A model generated the notes under the pieces. The model searched no databases, was not told the DNA's origin, and saw only the letters and a program-made list of their open reading frames with translations. DNA of 64,000 bases from Nomia melanderi (Eukaryota > Arthropoda > Insecta > Hymenoptera > Halictidae): NCBI RefSeq assembly GCF_051020985.1, contig NW_027475160.1:1-64000 (forward strand), read 5' to 3'. The translations under genes and the position numbers were made by a program. Positions 35,101-49,400 of the stretch are shown in pieces; the first letter of the stretch is position 1, and every line of letters begins with the position of its first letter.

Positions 35101-37391
35101 AGACCTCGGACCACGAGAGACCGAGAAAACCATCGACACATGGGGCCGGACTGTCAGGTTCAGGGAAAAATCCAATATATATCTGGTGATATCTCGGGTG
35201 CTATTTGAGATAGCGCAATAAATCAAAGTGCATTTCTGCAGGAGGCCCTGGCGCATGAATCTGTGAAGCAGGAAAGACCTCGGCCCTTCAGGGGCCGAGA
35301 AACTTACAGATTTTCGGTGTCCGTCACCCAAAGTCATGTAAAAATCCAGCATATATATGGAGCTTTCTCGGGTGCTATTACAGATAGCGCAATAAACCAA
35401 AGTGCATTGTCCGTAGGAGGCCCTGGCGCATGAATCTGTGCAGCGGGAATGAACTCGGACCACCAGGGGCGTGAAAACCACCGTCTCATAGGGCCGGACA
35501 CTCAGGGTCAGGGAAAAATCCAATATATATCTGGTGATATCTCGGGTGCTATAACAGATAGCGCAATAAATCAAAGTGCATTGTCTGTAGGAGGCCCTGG
35601 CGGATGAATCTGGGCAGCGGGAACGACCTCGGACCACCAGCGGCCGAGAAAACCACCGACCCATGGGGCCGGACAATCAGGGTCAGTTGAAAATCCAATA
35701 TATATCTGGTGATATGTCGGGTGATATTAGAGGCAGCGCAATAAACCAAAGTGAATTATCTGCAGGAGGCCCTGGCGCATGCACCTGTGCAGCGGGAACG
35801 ACCTCGGACCACCAGGGGCCGAGAAAACCACCGTCTCATGGGGCCGCACTCTCGGGGTCAGGGAATATCCAATATATATCTGGTGATATCTCGGGTGATA
35901 TTAGGGGCAGCGCAATAAACCAAAGGGAATTATCTGCAGGAGGCCCCGGCGCATGCATCTGTGCAGCGGGAACGACCTCGGACCACCAGGGGCCGAGAAA
36001 ATCACCGTCTCATGGGGCCGGACTGTCAGGGACAGGGTAAAATCCAATATATATCTGGAGATATCGCGGGTGCTATTAGTGATAGCGAAATAAATCAAAG
36101 TGCATTGTCTGCAGGAGGCACTGGCGCATGAGTCTGTGCAGCGGGAACGACCTCGGACCACCAGGGGCCGAGGAAATCACAGTCTCATGGGGCCGGACTG
36201 TCAGGGACAGGGAAAAATCCAATATATATCTGGTGATATCTCGGGTGCTATTAGAGGTAGCGCAATAAATCAAAGTGCATTGTCTGCAGGAGGCCCTATC
36301 GCATGAATCTGTGCAGCGGGAACGACCTCGGACCACCAGGGGCCGAGAAAATCACCGTCTCGTGGGGTTGAACACTCAGGGTCAGGGAAAAATTCAATAT
36401 ATATCTGGTGATATCGCGGGTGCTATTAGAGATAGCGAAATAAATCAAAGTGCATTGTCTGCAGGAGGCACTGGCGCATGAATCTGTGCAGCGGGAACGA
36501 CCTCGGACCACCAGGGGCCGAGAAAATTACAGATATTCGGAATCCGTCGCCCTAGGTCATGTAAAAATCCAATATATATCTGGTGATATCTCGGGTGCTA
36601 TTTGAGATAGCGCAATAAATCAAAGTGCATTGTCTGCAGGAGGCCCTAGCGCATGAATCTGTGCAGCGGGAATGACCTCGGACCACCAGGGGCCGACAAA
36701 ACTACCGTCTCATGGGGCCGGACACTCAGGGTCAGGGAAAAATCCAATATATATCTGGTGATATCTCGGGTGCTATTACAGACAGGGCAATAAGTCAAAG
36801 TGCCTTGTCTGTAGGAGGCCCTGGCGCATGAATCTGTGCTGCGGGATCGACCTCGGACCACCAGGGGCCGAGAAAATCACCGTCTCATGGGGCCGGACTG
36901 TCAGGGTCAGGGAAAAATCCAATATATATCTGGTGGTATCTCGGGTGCTATTACAGATAGCGCAATAAATCAAAGTGAATTATCTGCAGGGGGCCCTGGC
37001 GCATAAATCTGTGCCGCGGGATCGACCTCGGACCACCAGGGGCCGACAAAACTACCGTCTCATGGGGCCGGACACTCAGGGTCAGGGAGAAATCAAATAT
37101 ATATCTGGTGATATCTCGGGTGCTATTAGAGGTAGCGCAATAAATCAAAGTGCATTGTCTGCAGGAGGCCCTAGCGCATGCAGCTGTGCAGCGGGAACGA
37201 CCTCGGACCACCAGGGGCCGAGAAAATTACAGATATTCGGAATCCGTCGCCCTAGGTCATGTAAAAATCCAATATATATCTGGTGATATCTCGGGTGCTA
37301 TTAGAGATAGCGCAATAAACCAAAGTGAATTATCTGCAGGAGGCCCTGGCGCATGAATATGTGCAGCGGGAACGACCTCGGACTACCAGGG
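26131..37391 (+). repeat. 175-bp satellite array, first forward block
   Basis: About 64 monomers with a 175-bp period (the same frames recur at 29103, 29278 and 29453). Landmarks in a monomer: GGCCCTGGCGCATGAATCTG, CGGGAACGACCTCGGACC, CATGGGGCCGGACACTCAGG, AATCCAATATATATCTGG, GCTATTAGAGATAGCGCAAT. Monomer length is nucleosome-like, as common for centromeric or pericentromeric satellites. 175 is not a multiple of 3, so the many 65-103-codon frames on both strands shift at each monomer and are not genes. Confidence 0.96.
28440..34715 (+). repeat. Nested higher-order duplications of the 175-bp satellite
   Basis: Three block copies with offsets that are multiples of 175: about 28440-29290 to 31940-32790 (3,500 bp, 20 monomers); about 31728-32050 to 32953-33275 (1,225 bp, 7 monomers); about 30365-31740 to 33340-34715 (2,975 bp, 17 monomers). 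Diagnostic monomer variants travel together inside the blocks. Confidence 0.85.
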
Positions 37392-37425
37392 ACTACGAGG
37401 GGACTACCACCGTGGTTTTCTCTGC
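37392..37425. other. Head-to-head inversion junction in the 175-bp satellite
   Basis: Left of this 34-bp spacer the satellite reads forward up to GGACTACCAGGG; right of it the same monomer region reads in reverse from CCCTGGTGATGCGAGG. The arms pair over at least 50 bp with a few mismatches and continue as diverged satellite, giving a large imperfect palindrome. Confidence 0.85.
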
Positions 37426-40400
37426 CCCTGGTGATGCGAGGTCGTTCCCGCTGCACAGATTCCTGCGCCAGGGCCTCCTACAGACAATGCACTTTGATTT
37501 ATTGCGCTATCTGTAATAGCACCCGAGATATCACCAGATATATATTGGATTTTCCCCTGACACTGAGTGTCCGGCCCCATGAGACGGTGGTTTTCTTGGC
37601 CCCTGGTGGTCCGAGGTCGTTCCCGCTGCACAGATTCATGCGACAGGGCTTCCTACAGACAATGCACTTTGATTTATCGAGCTGTCTGTAATATAACCCG
37701 AGATATCTCCAGATATATGCTGGATTTTTACATGACATTGGGTGACGGATACCGAAAATCTGTAATTTTCTCGGCCCCTGGTGGTCCGATGTCGTTCCTC
37801 GTGCACAGATTCATGCGCAAGGGCCTCCTACGGACAATGCACTTTGATTTTTTGCGCTATCTCTAATAGCACCCGAGGTATCACCAGATATATATTTGAT
37901 TTTCCCCTGACCCTGTGTGTCCGGCCCCATGAGACTGTGGTTTTCTCAGCCCCTGGTGGTCCGAGGTCGTTCCCGCTGCACAGATGCATGCGCCAGGGCA
38001 TCCTGCAGATAATTCACTTTGAATTATTGCGCTACCTCTAATAGCACCCGAGATATCACCAGATATATATTGGATTTTCCCCTGACAGTGAGTGTCCGGC
38101 CCCATGAGACGGTGGTTTTCTCGGACCCTGGTGGTCCGAGGTCGTTCCCGCTGCACAGATTCATGCGCCAGGGCCTCCTGCAGATAATGCACTTTGGTTT
38201 ATTGCGCTATCTGTAATAGCACCCTAGATATCACCAGATATATATTGCATTTTTCCCTGATCTTGAGTGTCCGGACCCATGAGACGGTGATTTTCTCGGC
38301 CCCTGGTGGTCCGAGGTCGTTCCCGCTGCACAGATGCATGCGCCAGGGCCTCCTACAGACAATACACTTTGATTTATTGCGCTATCTCTAAGAGCTCACG
38401 GGATATCACCAGATATATATTGGATTTTTCCCTGACCCTGAGCGTACGGCCCCATGAGACTGTGGTTTTCTCGGCCGCTGGTGGTCCGAGGTCGTTCCCC
38501 CTGCTCAGATTCATAAGCCAGGGCCTCCTACAGACAATGCACTTTGATTTAGTGCGCTATCTGTAATAGCACCCGAGATATCACCAGATATATATTGGAT
38601 TTTTCCCTGACCCTGAGTGTCCGGCCCCATGAGACGGTGGTTTTCTCGGACCCTGGTTGTCCGAGGTCGTTCCCGCTGCACAGATTTATGGGCCAGGGCC
38701 TCCTGCAGATAATTCACTTTGGTTTATTGCGTATTCTCTAATAGCACCCGAGATATCACCAGATATATATTGGAATTTTCCCCGACCCTGAGTGTCCGGC
38801 CCCATGTGTCGGTGGTTTTCTCGGCCCCTAGTGGTCCGAGGTCGTTCCTGCTGCACAGATTCATGCGCCAGGGCTTCCTGCAGATAATTCACTTTGGCTT
38901 ATTGCGCTATCTCTAATAGCACCCGAGATATCACCAGATGTATATTGGATTTTTCCCCGACCCTGAGTGTCCGGCCCCATGAGACGGTGGTTTTCTCGGC
39001 CCCTGGTGGTCCGAGGTCGTTCCCGCTGCACAGATTCATGCGCCAGGGCCCCCTGCAGATAATTCACTTTGGTTTAGTGCGCTATCTCTAATAGCACCCG
39101 AGATATCACCAGATATATATTGGATTTTTACATGACCTTGGGTGTCCGGCACCATGTGTCGGTGGTTTTCTCGGCCCCTGGTGGTCCGAGGTCGTTCCCG
39201 CTGCAAAGATTCATGCGCCAGGGTCCCCTGCAGATAGTTCACTATGGTTTAGTGCGCTATCTGTAAGAGCACCCGAGATATCACCAGATATATATTGGAT
39301 TTTTCCCTGACCCTGAGTGTCCGGCCCCGTGTGTCGGTGGTATTCTCGGCCCCTAGTGGTCCGAGGTCGATCCCGCTGCACAGATTCATGTGCCAGGGCC
39401 TCCTACAGATAATGCACTTTGATTTATTGCGCTATCTGTAATAGCACCCGAGATATCACCAGATATATATATATATATTGGATTTTTCCCTGACCCTGAG
39501 TGTCCGGCCCCATGAGACTGTGGTTTTCTCGGCCCCTGGTGGTCCGATGTCGTTCCCGCTTCACAGATTCATGCGCCAGGGCCTCCTACAGATAATGCAC
39601 TTTGATTTATAGCGCTATCTCTAATAGCACCCGAGATATCACCAGATATATATTGGATTTTCCACTGACCCTGAGTGTCCGGCCCCATGAGACGGTGGTT
39701 TTCTCGGCCCCAGGTGGTCCGAGGTCGTTCCCGCTGCACAGATGCATGCGCCAGGGCCTCCTACAGACAATGCACTTTGGTTTATTGCGCTATCTGTAAT
39801 AGCACCCGAGATATCACCAGATATATATTGGATTTTTCCCCGACCCTGAGTGTCCGACCCCATGAGACGGTGGTTTTTTCGGCACCAGGTGGTCCGAGGT
39901 CGTTCCCGCTGCACAGATGCATGCGCCAGGGCCTCCTACAGACAATGCACTTTGATTTATTGCGCTATCTGTAATAGCACCCGAGATATCACCAGATATA
40001 TATTGGATTTTTCCCCGACCCTGAGTGTCCGGCCCCATGAGACGGTGGTTTTCTCGGCCCCTGGTGGTCCGAGGTCATTCCCGCTGCACAGATTCATGCG
40101 CCAGGGCCCCCTGCAGATAATTCACTTTGGTTTAGTGCGCTATCTCTAATAGCACCCGAGATATCATCAGATATATATTGGATTTTTCCCTGACCCTGAG
40201 TGTCCGGCCCCATGTGTCGGTGGTTTTCTCGGCCCCTAGTGTTCCGAGGTCGATCCCGCTGCACAGATTCATGCACCAGGACCTCCTGCAGACAATTCAC
40301 TTTGATATATCACGCTATCTCTAATAGCACCCGAGATATCATCAGATACATCATGGATTTTTACATGACCTTGGGTGTCCGGCACCATGTGTCGTTGGTT

Positions 40401-43400
40401 TTCTCGGCCCCTGGTGGTCCGAGGTCGTACCCGCTGCAAAGATTCATGCGCCAGGGTCCCCTGCAGATATTTCACTATGATTTAGTGCGCTATCTGTAAG
40501 AGCACCCGAGATATCACCAGATATATATTGGATTTTTCCCTGACCCTGAGTGTCCGGCCCCGTGTGTCGGTGGTATTCTCGGCCCCTAGTGGTCCGAGGT
40601 CGATCCCGCTGCACAGATTCATGCGCCAGGGCCTCCTACAGATAATGCACTTTGATTTATTGTACTATCTGTAATAGCACCCGAGATATCGCCAGATATA
40701 TATTTGATTTTTCCCTGACCCTGACTGTCCGGCCCCATGAGACGGTGGTTTTCTCGGCCCCTGCTGGTCCGAGGTCGTTCCTGCTGCACAGATTGATGCG
40801 ACAGGACCTCCTGCAGACAATGCACTTTGATTTATTGCGCTATCTCTAATAGCACCCGAGATATCACCAGATATATATTGGATTTTTCCCTGACCCTGAG
40901 TGTCCGGCCCCATGTGTCGGTGGTTTTCTCGGCCCCTGGTGGTCCGAGGTCGTTCCCGCTGCACAGATTCATGCGCCAGGTCCCCCTGCAGATAATTCAC
41001 TTTGGTTTAGTGCGCTATCTCTAATAGCACCCGAGATATCACCAGATATATATTGGATTTTTCCCTGACCCTGAGTGTCCGGCCCCATGTGTCGGTGGTT
41101 TTCTCGGCCCCTAGTGGTCCGAGGTCGATCCCGCTGCACAGATTCATGCACCAGGACCTCCTGCAGACAATGCACTGTGATATATCACGCTATCTCTAAT
41201 AGCACCCGAGATATCATCAGATACATCCTGGATTTTTACATGACCTTGGGTGTCCGGCACCATGTGTCGGTGGTTTTCTCGGCCCCTGGTGGTCCGAGGT
41301 CGTTCCCGCTGCAAAGATTCATGCGCCAGGGTCCCCTGCAGATAGTTCACTATGGTTTAGTGCGCTATCTGTAAGAGCACCCGAGATATCACCAGATATA
41401 TATTGGATTTTTCCCTGACCCTGAGTGTCCGGCCCCGTGTGTCGGTGGTATTCTCGGCCCCTAGTGGTCCGAGGTCGATCCCGCTGCACAGATTCATGCG
41501 CCAGGGCCTCCTACAGATAATGCACTTTGATTTATTGCGCTATCTGTAATAGCACCCGAGATATCACCAGATATATATATATTGGATTTTTCCCTGACCC
41601 TGAGTGTCCGGCCCCATGGGACTGTGGTTTTCTCGGCCCCTGGTGGTCCGATGTCGTTCCCGCTTCACAGATTCATGCGCCAGGGCCTCCTACAGATAAT
41701 GCACTTTGATTTATAGCGCTATCTCTATTAGCACCCGAGATATCACCAGATATATATTGGATTTTCCCCTGACCCTGAGTGTCCGGCCCCATGAGACGGT
41801 GGTTTTCTCGGCCCCAGGTGGTCCGAGGTCGTTCCCGCTGCACAGATGCATGCGCCAGGGCCTCCTACAGACAATGCACTTTGGTTTATTGCGCTATCTG
41901 TAATAGCACCCGAGATATCACCAGATATATATTGGATTTTTCCCCGACCCTGAGTGTCCGACCCCATGAGAGGGTGGTTTTTTCGGCACCAGGTGGTCCG
42001 AGGTCGTTCCCGCTGCACAGATGCATGCGCCAGGGCCTCCTACAGACAATGCACTTTGATTTATTGCGCTATCTGTAATAGCACCCGAGATATCACCAGA
42101 TATATATTGGATTTTTCCCCGACCCTGAGTGTCCGGCCCCATGAGACGGTGGTTTTCTCGGCCCCTGGTGGTCCGAGGTCGTTCCCCGCTGCACAGATTC
42201 ATGCGCCAGGGCCTCCTACAGATAATTCACTTTGGTTTAGTGCGCTATCTCTAATAGCACCCGAGATATCATCAGATATATATTGGATTTTTCCCTGACC
42301 CTGAGTGTCCGGCCCCATGTGTCGGTGGTTTTCTCGGCCCCTAGTGTTCCGAGGTCGATCCCGCTGCACAGATTCATACACCAGGACCTCCTGCAGACAA
42401 TTCACTTTGATATATCACGCTATCTCTAATAGCACCCGAGATATCATCAGATACATCATGGATTTTTACATGACCTTGGGTGTCCGGCACCATGTGTCGG
42501 TGGTTTTCTCGGCCCCTGGTGGTCCGAGGTCGTACCCGCTGCAAAGATTCATGCGCCAGGGTCCCCTGCAGATATTTCACTATGGTTTAGTGCGCTATCT
42601 GTAAGAGCACCCGAGATATCACCAGATATATATTGGATTTTTCCCTGACCCTGAGTGTCCGGCCCCGTGTGTCGGTGGTATTCTCGGCCCCTAGTGGTCC
42701 GAGGTCGATCCCGCTGCACAGATTCATGCGCCAGGGCCTCCTACAGATAATGCACTTTGATTTATTGTACTATCTGTAATAGCACCCGAGATATCGCCAG
42801 ATATATATTTGATTTTTCCCTGACCCTGACTGTCCGGCCCCATGAGACGGTGGTTTTCTCGGCCCCTGCTGGTCCGAGGTCGTTCCTGCTTCACAGATTC
42901 ATGCGACAGGACCTCCTGCAGACAATGCACTTTGATTTATTGCGCTATCTCGAATAGCACCCGAGATATCACCAGATATATATTGGATTTTTACAGGACC
43001 CTGAGTGTCTGGTCCCATGAGACGGTGGTTTTCTCGGCCCCTGGTGGTCCGAGGTCGTTCCCGCTACACAGATTCATGCGCCAGAGCCTCCGGCAGATAA
43101 TTCACTTTGGTTTATTGCGCTATCTCTTATTTCACCCGAGATATCACCAGATATATATTGGATTTTCCCCTGACCCTGAGTGTCCGGGCCCATGAGACGG
43201 TGGTTTTCTCGGCCCCTGGTGGTCCGAGGTCGTTCCCGCTGCACAGATTCATGCGCCAGGGCCTCCTACAGACAATGCACTTTGATTTATTGCGCTATCT
43301 GTAATAGCATCCGAGATATCACCAGATATATGCTGGATTTTTACATGACCTTGGGTGACGGATTCCGATTATCTGTAATTTTCTCGGGCCCTGCTGGTCC

Positions 43401-46400
43401 GAGGTCGTTCCAGCTGCACAGATTCATGCGCCAGGGCCTCTTGCAGGCAATGCACTTTGATTTATTGCGCTATCAGGTAATAACTCCCGAGATATCACCA
43501 GATATATATTGGATTTTTCGCTGACCCTGAGTGTCCGGCCCCATGACATGCTGGCTTTCTCGGACCCTGGTGGTCCGAGGTCGTTCCCGCTCCACATATT
43601 CATGCGCCAGGGCCTCCTACAGATAATTCACTTTGGTTTATTGCGCTATCTCTAATAGCACCCGAGATATCACCAGATATATATTGGATTTTTCCCCGAG
43701 TCAGAGTGTGCGGCCCCATGAGACGGTGGTTTTCTCGGCCCCTGGTGGTCCGAGGTCGTTCCCCGCTGCACAGATTCATGCGCCAGGGCCTCCTACAGAC
43801 AATGCACTTTGATTTATTGCGCTATCTGTAATAGCACCCGAGATATCGCCAGATATATATTGGATTTTCCCCTGACACTGAGTGTCCGGCCCCATGAGAC
43901 GGTGGTTTTCTCGGCCCCTGGTGTTCCGAGGTCGATCCCGCTGCACAGATTCATGCGCCAGGGCCTCCTACAGACAATGCACTTTGATTTATTGTACTAT
44001 CTGTAATAGCACCCGAGATATCGCCAGATATATATTTGATTTTTCCCCGACCCTGAGTGTCCGGCCCCATGAGACGGTGGTTTTCTCGGCCCCTGCTGGT
44101 CCGAGGTCGTTCCTGCTGCACAGATGCATGCGCCAGCGCCTCCTGCAGTTAATTCACTTTGGTTTATTGCGCTATCTCTAATAGCACCCGTGATATAACC
44201 AGATATATGTTGGATTTTCCCCTGACCCTGAGTGTCCGGCCCCATGAGACGGTGGTTTTCTCGGCCCCTGGTGTTCCGAGGTCGTTCCCGCTGCACAGAT
44301 TCATGCGCCAGGGCCTCCTACAGACAAAGCACTTTGATTTATTGCGCTCTCTGTAATAGCACCCGAGATATCGACAGATATATATTGGATTTTCCCCTGA
44401 CACTGAGTGTCCGGCCCCATGAGACGGTGGTTTTCTCGGCTCCTGGTGGTCCGAGGTCGTTCCCGCTGCAAAGATTCATGCGCGAGGGCCTCCTGCAGAT
44501 AATTCACTTTGATTTATTGCGCTATCAGGTGATAACACCCGAGATATCACCGGATATACATTGGATTTTTCCCTGACCCTGAGCGTCCGGCCCCATGAGA
44601 CGGTGGTTTTCTCGGCCCCTGGTGTTCCGAGGTAGTTCCTGCTGCACAGATTCATGCGCCAGGGCCTCCTACGGACAGTGCACTTTGATTTATTGCGCTA
44701 TCTCTAATAGTACCCGAGATATCACCAGATATATAATGGATTTTACCCTGACCCTTAGTATCCGGCCCCATGAGTCGGTGATTTTCTCGGTCCCTGGTGC
44801 TCCGAGGTATATCCCTCTGCACAGATTCATGCGCCAGGTCCTCCTGCAGACAATGCCCTTTGAGTTATTGCGCTATCTCTAATAGCACCCGAGATATCAC
44901 CAGATATATGCTGGATTATTACATGACCTTGGCTGACGGATACCGAAAATCTGTAATTTTCTCGGCCCCTGGTGGTCCGAGGTCGTTCCCGCAGCACAGA
45001 TTCATGCGCCAGGGCCTGCTGCAGACAATGCACTTTGGTTTATTGCGCTATCTCAAATAGTACCCGAGATATCACCAGATATATAATGGATTTTACCCTG
45101 ACCCTGAGTGTCCGGCCCCATGAGACGGTGGTTTTCTCGGCCCCTGGTGGTCCGAGGTCGTTCCCGCTGCACAGATTCATGCGCCAGGGCCCCCTGCAGA
45201 TAATTCACTTTGGTTTAGTGCGCTATCTCTAATAGCACCCGAGATATCACCAGATATATATTGGATTTTTCCCTGACCCTGAGTGTCCGGCCCCATGTGT
45301 CGGTGGTTTTCTCGGCCCCTAGTGGTCCGAGGTCGATCCCGCTGCACAGATTCATGCACCAGGACCTCCTGCAGACAATGCACTTTGATATATCACGCTA
45401 TCTCTAATAGCACCCGAGATATCATCAGATACATCCTGGATTTTTACATGACCTTGGGTGTCCGGCACCATGTGTCGGTGGTTTTCTCGGCCCCTGGTGG
45501 TCCGAGGTCGTTCCCGCTGCGAAGATTCATGCGCCAGGGTCCCCTGCAGATAGTTCACTATGGTTTAGTGCGCTATCTGTAAGAGCACCCGAGATATCAC
45601 CAGATATATATTGGATTTTTCCCTGACCCTGAGTGTCCGGCCCCGTGTGTCGGTGGTATTCTCGGCCCCTAGTGGTCCGAGGTCGATCCCGCTGCACAGA
45701 TTCATGCGCCAGGGCCGCCTACAGATAATGCACTTTGATTTATTGTACTATCTGTAATAGCACCCGAGATATCGCCAGATATATATTTGATTTTTCCCTG
45801 ACCCTGACTGTCCGGCCCCATGAGACGGTGGTTTTCTCGGCCCCTGCTGGTCCGAAGTCGTTCCTGCTGCACAGATTCATGCGACAGGACCTCCTGCAGA
45901 CAATGCACTTTGATTTATTGCGCTATCTCTAATAGCACCCGAGATATCACCAGATATATATTGGATTTTTACAGGACCCTGAGTGTCTGGTCCCATGAGA
46001 CGGTGGTTTTCTCGGCCCCTGGTGGTCCGAGGTGGTTCCCGCTACACAGATTCATGCGCCAGAGCCTCCGGCAGATAATTCACTTTGGTTTATTGCGCTA
46101 TCTCTAATTTCACCCGAGATATCACCAGATATATATTGGATTTTCCCCTGACCCTGAGTGTCCGGCCCCATGAGACGGTGGTTTTCTCGGCCCCTGGTGG
46201 TCCGAGGTCGTTCCCGCTGCACAGATTCATGCGCCAGGGCCTCCTACAGACAATGCACTTTGATTTATTGCGCTATCTGTAATAGCACCCGAGATATCAC
46301 CAGATATATGCTGGATTTTTACATGACCTTGGGTGACGGATTCCGATTATCTGTAATTTTCTCGGGCCCTGGTGGTCCGAGGTCGTTCCAGCTGCACAGA

Positions 46401-49400
46401 TTCATGCGCCAGGGCCTCTTGCAGACAATGCACTTTGATTTATTGCGCTATCAGGTAATAACTCCCGAGATATCACCAGATATATATTGGATTTTTCGCT
46501 GACCCTGAGGGTCCGGCCCCATGACATGCTGGCTTTCTCGGACCCTGGTGGTCCGAGGTCGTTCCCGCTCCACATATTCATGCGCCAGGGCCTCCTACAG
46601 ATAATTCACTTTGGTTTATTGCGCTATCTCTAATAGCACCCGAGATATCACCAGATATATATTGGATTTTTCCCCGAGTCAGAGTGTGCGGCCCCATGAG
46701 ACGGTGGTTTTCTCGGCCCCTGGTGGTCCGAGGTCGTTCCCCGCTGCACAGATTCATGCGCCAGGGCCTCCTACAGACAATGCACTTTGATTTATTGCGC
46801 TATCTGTAATAGCACCCGAGATATCACCAGATATATGCTGGATTTTTACATGACCTTGGGTGACGGATTCCGATTATCTGTAATTTTCTCGGGCCCTGGT
46901 GTTCCGAGGTCGTTCCCGCTGCACAGATTCATGCGCCAGGGCCTCCTACAGACAAAGCACTTTGATTTATTGCGCTCTCTGTAATAGCACCCGAGATATC
47001 GACAGATATATATTGGATTTTCCCCTGACACTGAGTGTCCGGCCCCATGAGACGGTGGTTTTCTCGGCCCCTGGTGGTCCGAGGTCGTTCCCGCTGCAAA
47101 GATTCAGGCGCCAGGGTCCCCTGCAGATAGTTCACTATGGTTTAGTGCGCTATCTGTAAGAGCACCCGAGATATCACCAGATATATATTGGATTTTTCCC
47201 TGACCCTGAGTGTCCGGCCCCGTGTGTCGGTGGTATTCTCGGCCCCTAGTGGTCCGAGGTCGATCCCGCTGCACAGAATCATGCGCCAGGGCCTCCTACA
47301 GATAATGAACTTTGATTTATTGCGCTATCTGTAATAGCACCCGAGATATCACCAGATATATATATATTGGATTTTTCCCTGACCCTGAGTGTCCGGCCCC
47401 ATGAGACTGTGGTTTTGACGGCCCCTGGTGGTCCGATGTCGTTCCCGCTTCACAGATTCATGCGCCAGGGCCTCCTACAGATAATGCACTTTGATTTATA
47501 GCGCTATCTCTAATAGCACCCGAGATATCACCAGATATATATTGGATTTTCCCCTGACCCTGAGTGTCCGGCCCCATGAGACGGTGGTTTTCTCGGCCCC
47601 AGGTGGTCCGAGGTCGTTCCCGCTGCACAGATGCATGCGCCAGGGCCTCCTACAGACAATGCACTTTGATTTATTGCGCTATCTGTAATAGCACCCGAGA
47701 TATCACCAGATATATATTGGATTTTTCCCCGACCCTGAGTGTCCGGCCCCATGAGACGGTGGTTTTCTCGGCCCCTGGTGGTCCGAGGTCGTTCCCGCTG
47801 CACAGATTCATGCGCCAGGGCCCCCTGCAGATAATTCACTTTGGTTTAGTGCGCTATGTCTAATAGCACCCGAGATATCATCAGATATATATTGGATTTT
47901 TCCCTGACCCTGAGTGTCCGGCAACATGTGTCGGTGGTTTTCTCGGCCCCTAGTGTTCCGAGGTCGATCCCGCTGCACAGATTCATGCACCAGGACCTCC
48001 TGCAGACAATTCACTTTGATATATCACGCTATCTCTAATAGCACCCGAGATATCATCAGATACATCATGGATTTTTACATGACCTTGGGTGTCCGGCACC
48101 ATGTGTCGGTGGTTTTCTCGGCCCCTGGTGGTCCGAGGTCGTACCCGCTGCAAAGATTCATGCGCCAGGGTCCCCTGCAGATAGTTCACTATGGTTTAGT
48201 GCGCTATCTGTAAGAGCACCCGAGATATCACCAGATATATATTGGATTTTTCCCTGACCCTGAGTGTCCGGCCCCGTGTGTCGGTGGTATTCTCGGCCCC
48301 TAGTGGTCCGAGGTCGATCCCGCTGCACAGATTCATGCGCCAGGGCCTCCTACAGATAATGCACTTTGATTTATTGTACTATCTGTAATAGCACCCGAGA
48401 TATCGCCAGATATATATTTGATTTTTCCCTGACCCTGACTGTCCGGCCCCATGAGACGGTGGTTTTCTCGGCCCCTGCTGGTCCGAGGTCGTTCCTGCTG
48501 CACAGATTCATGCGCCAGAGCCTCCGGCAGATAATTCACTTTGGTTTATTGCGCTATCTCTAATTTCACCCGAGATATCACCAGATATATATTGGATTTT
48601 CCCCTGACCCTGAGTGTCCGGCCCCATGAGACGGTGGTTTTCTCGGCCCCTGGTGGTCCGAGGTCGTTCCCGCTGCACAGATTCATGCGCCAGGGCCTCC
48701 TACAGACAATGCACTTTGATTTATTGCGCTATCTGTAATAGCACCCGAGATATCACCAGATATATGCTGGATTTTTACATGACCTTGGGTGACGGATTCC
48801 GATTATCTGTAATTTTCTCGGGCCCTGGTGGTCCGAGGTCGTTCCAGCTGCACAGATTCATGCGCCAGGGCCTCTTGCAGACAATGCACTTTGATTTATT
48901 GCGCTATCAGGTAATAACTCCCGAGATATCACCAGATATATATTGGATTTTTCGCTGACCCTCAGTGTCCGGCCCCATGACATGCTGGCTTTCTCGGACC
49001 CTGGTGGTCCGAGGTCGTTCCCGCTCCACATAGTCATGCGCCAGGGCCTCCTACAGATAATTCACTTTGGTTTATTGCGCTATCTCTAATAGCACCCGAG
49101 ATATCACCAGATATATATTGGATTTTTCCCCGAGTCAGAGTGTGCGGCCCCATGAGACGGTGGTTTTCTCGGCCCCTGGTGGTCCGAGGTCGTTCCCCGC
49201 TGCACAGATTCATGCGCCAGGGCCTCCTACAGACAATGCACTTTGATTTATTGCGCTATCTGTAATAGCACCCGAGATATCGCCAGATATATATTGGATT
49301 TTCCCCTGACACTGAGTGTCCGGCCCCATGAGACGGTGGTTTTCTCGGCCCCTGGTGTTCCGAGGTCGATCCCGCTGCACAGATTCATGCGCCAGGGCCT

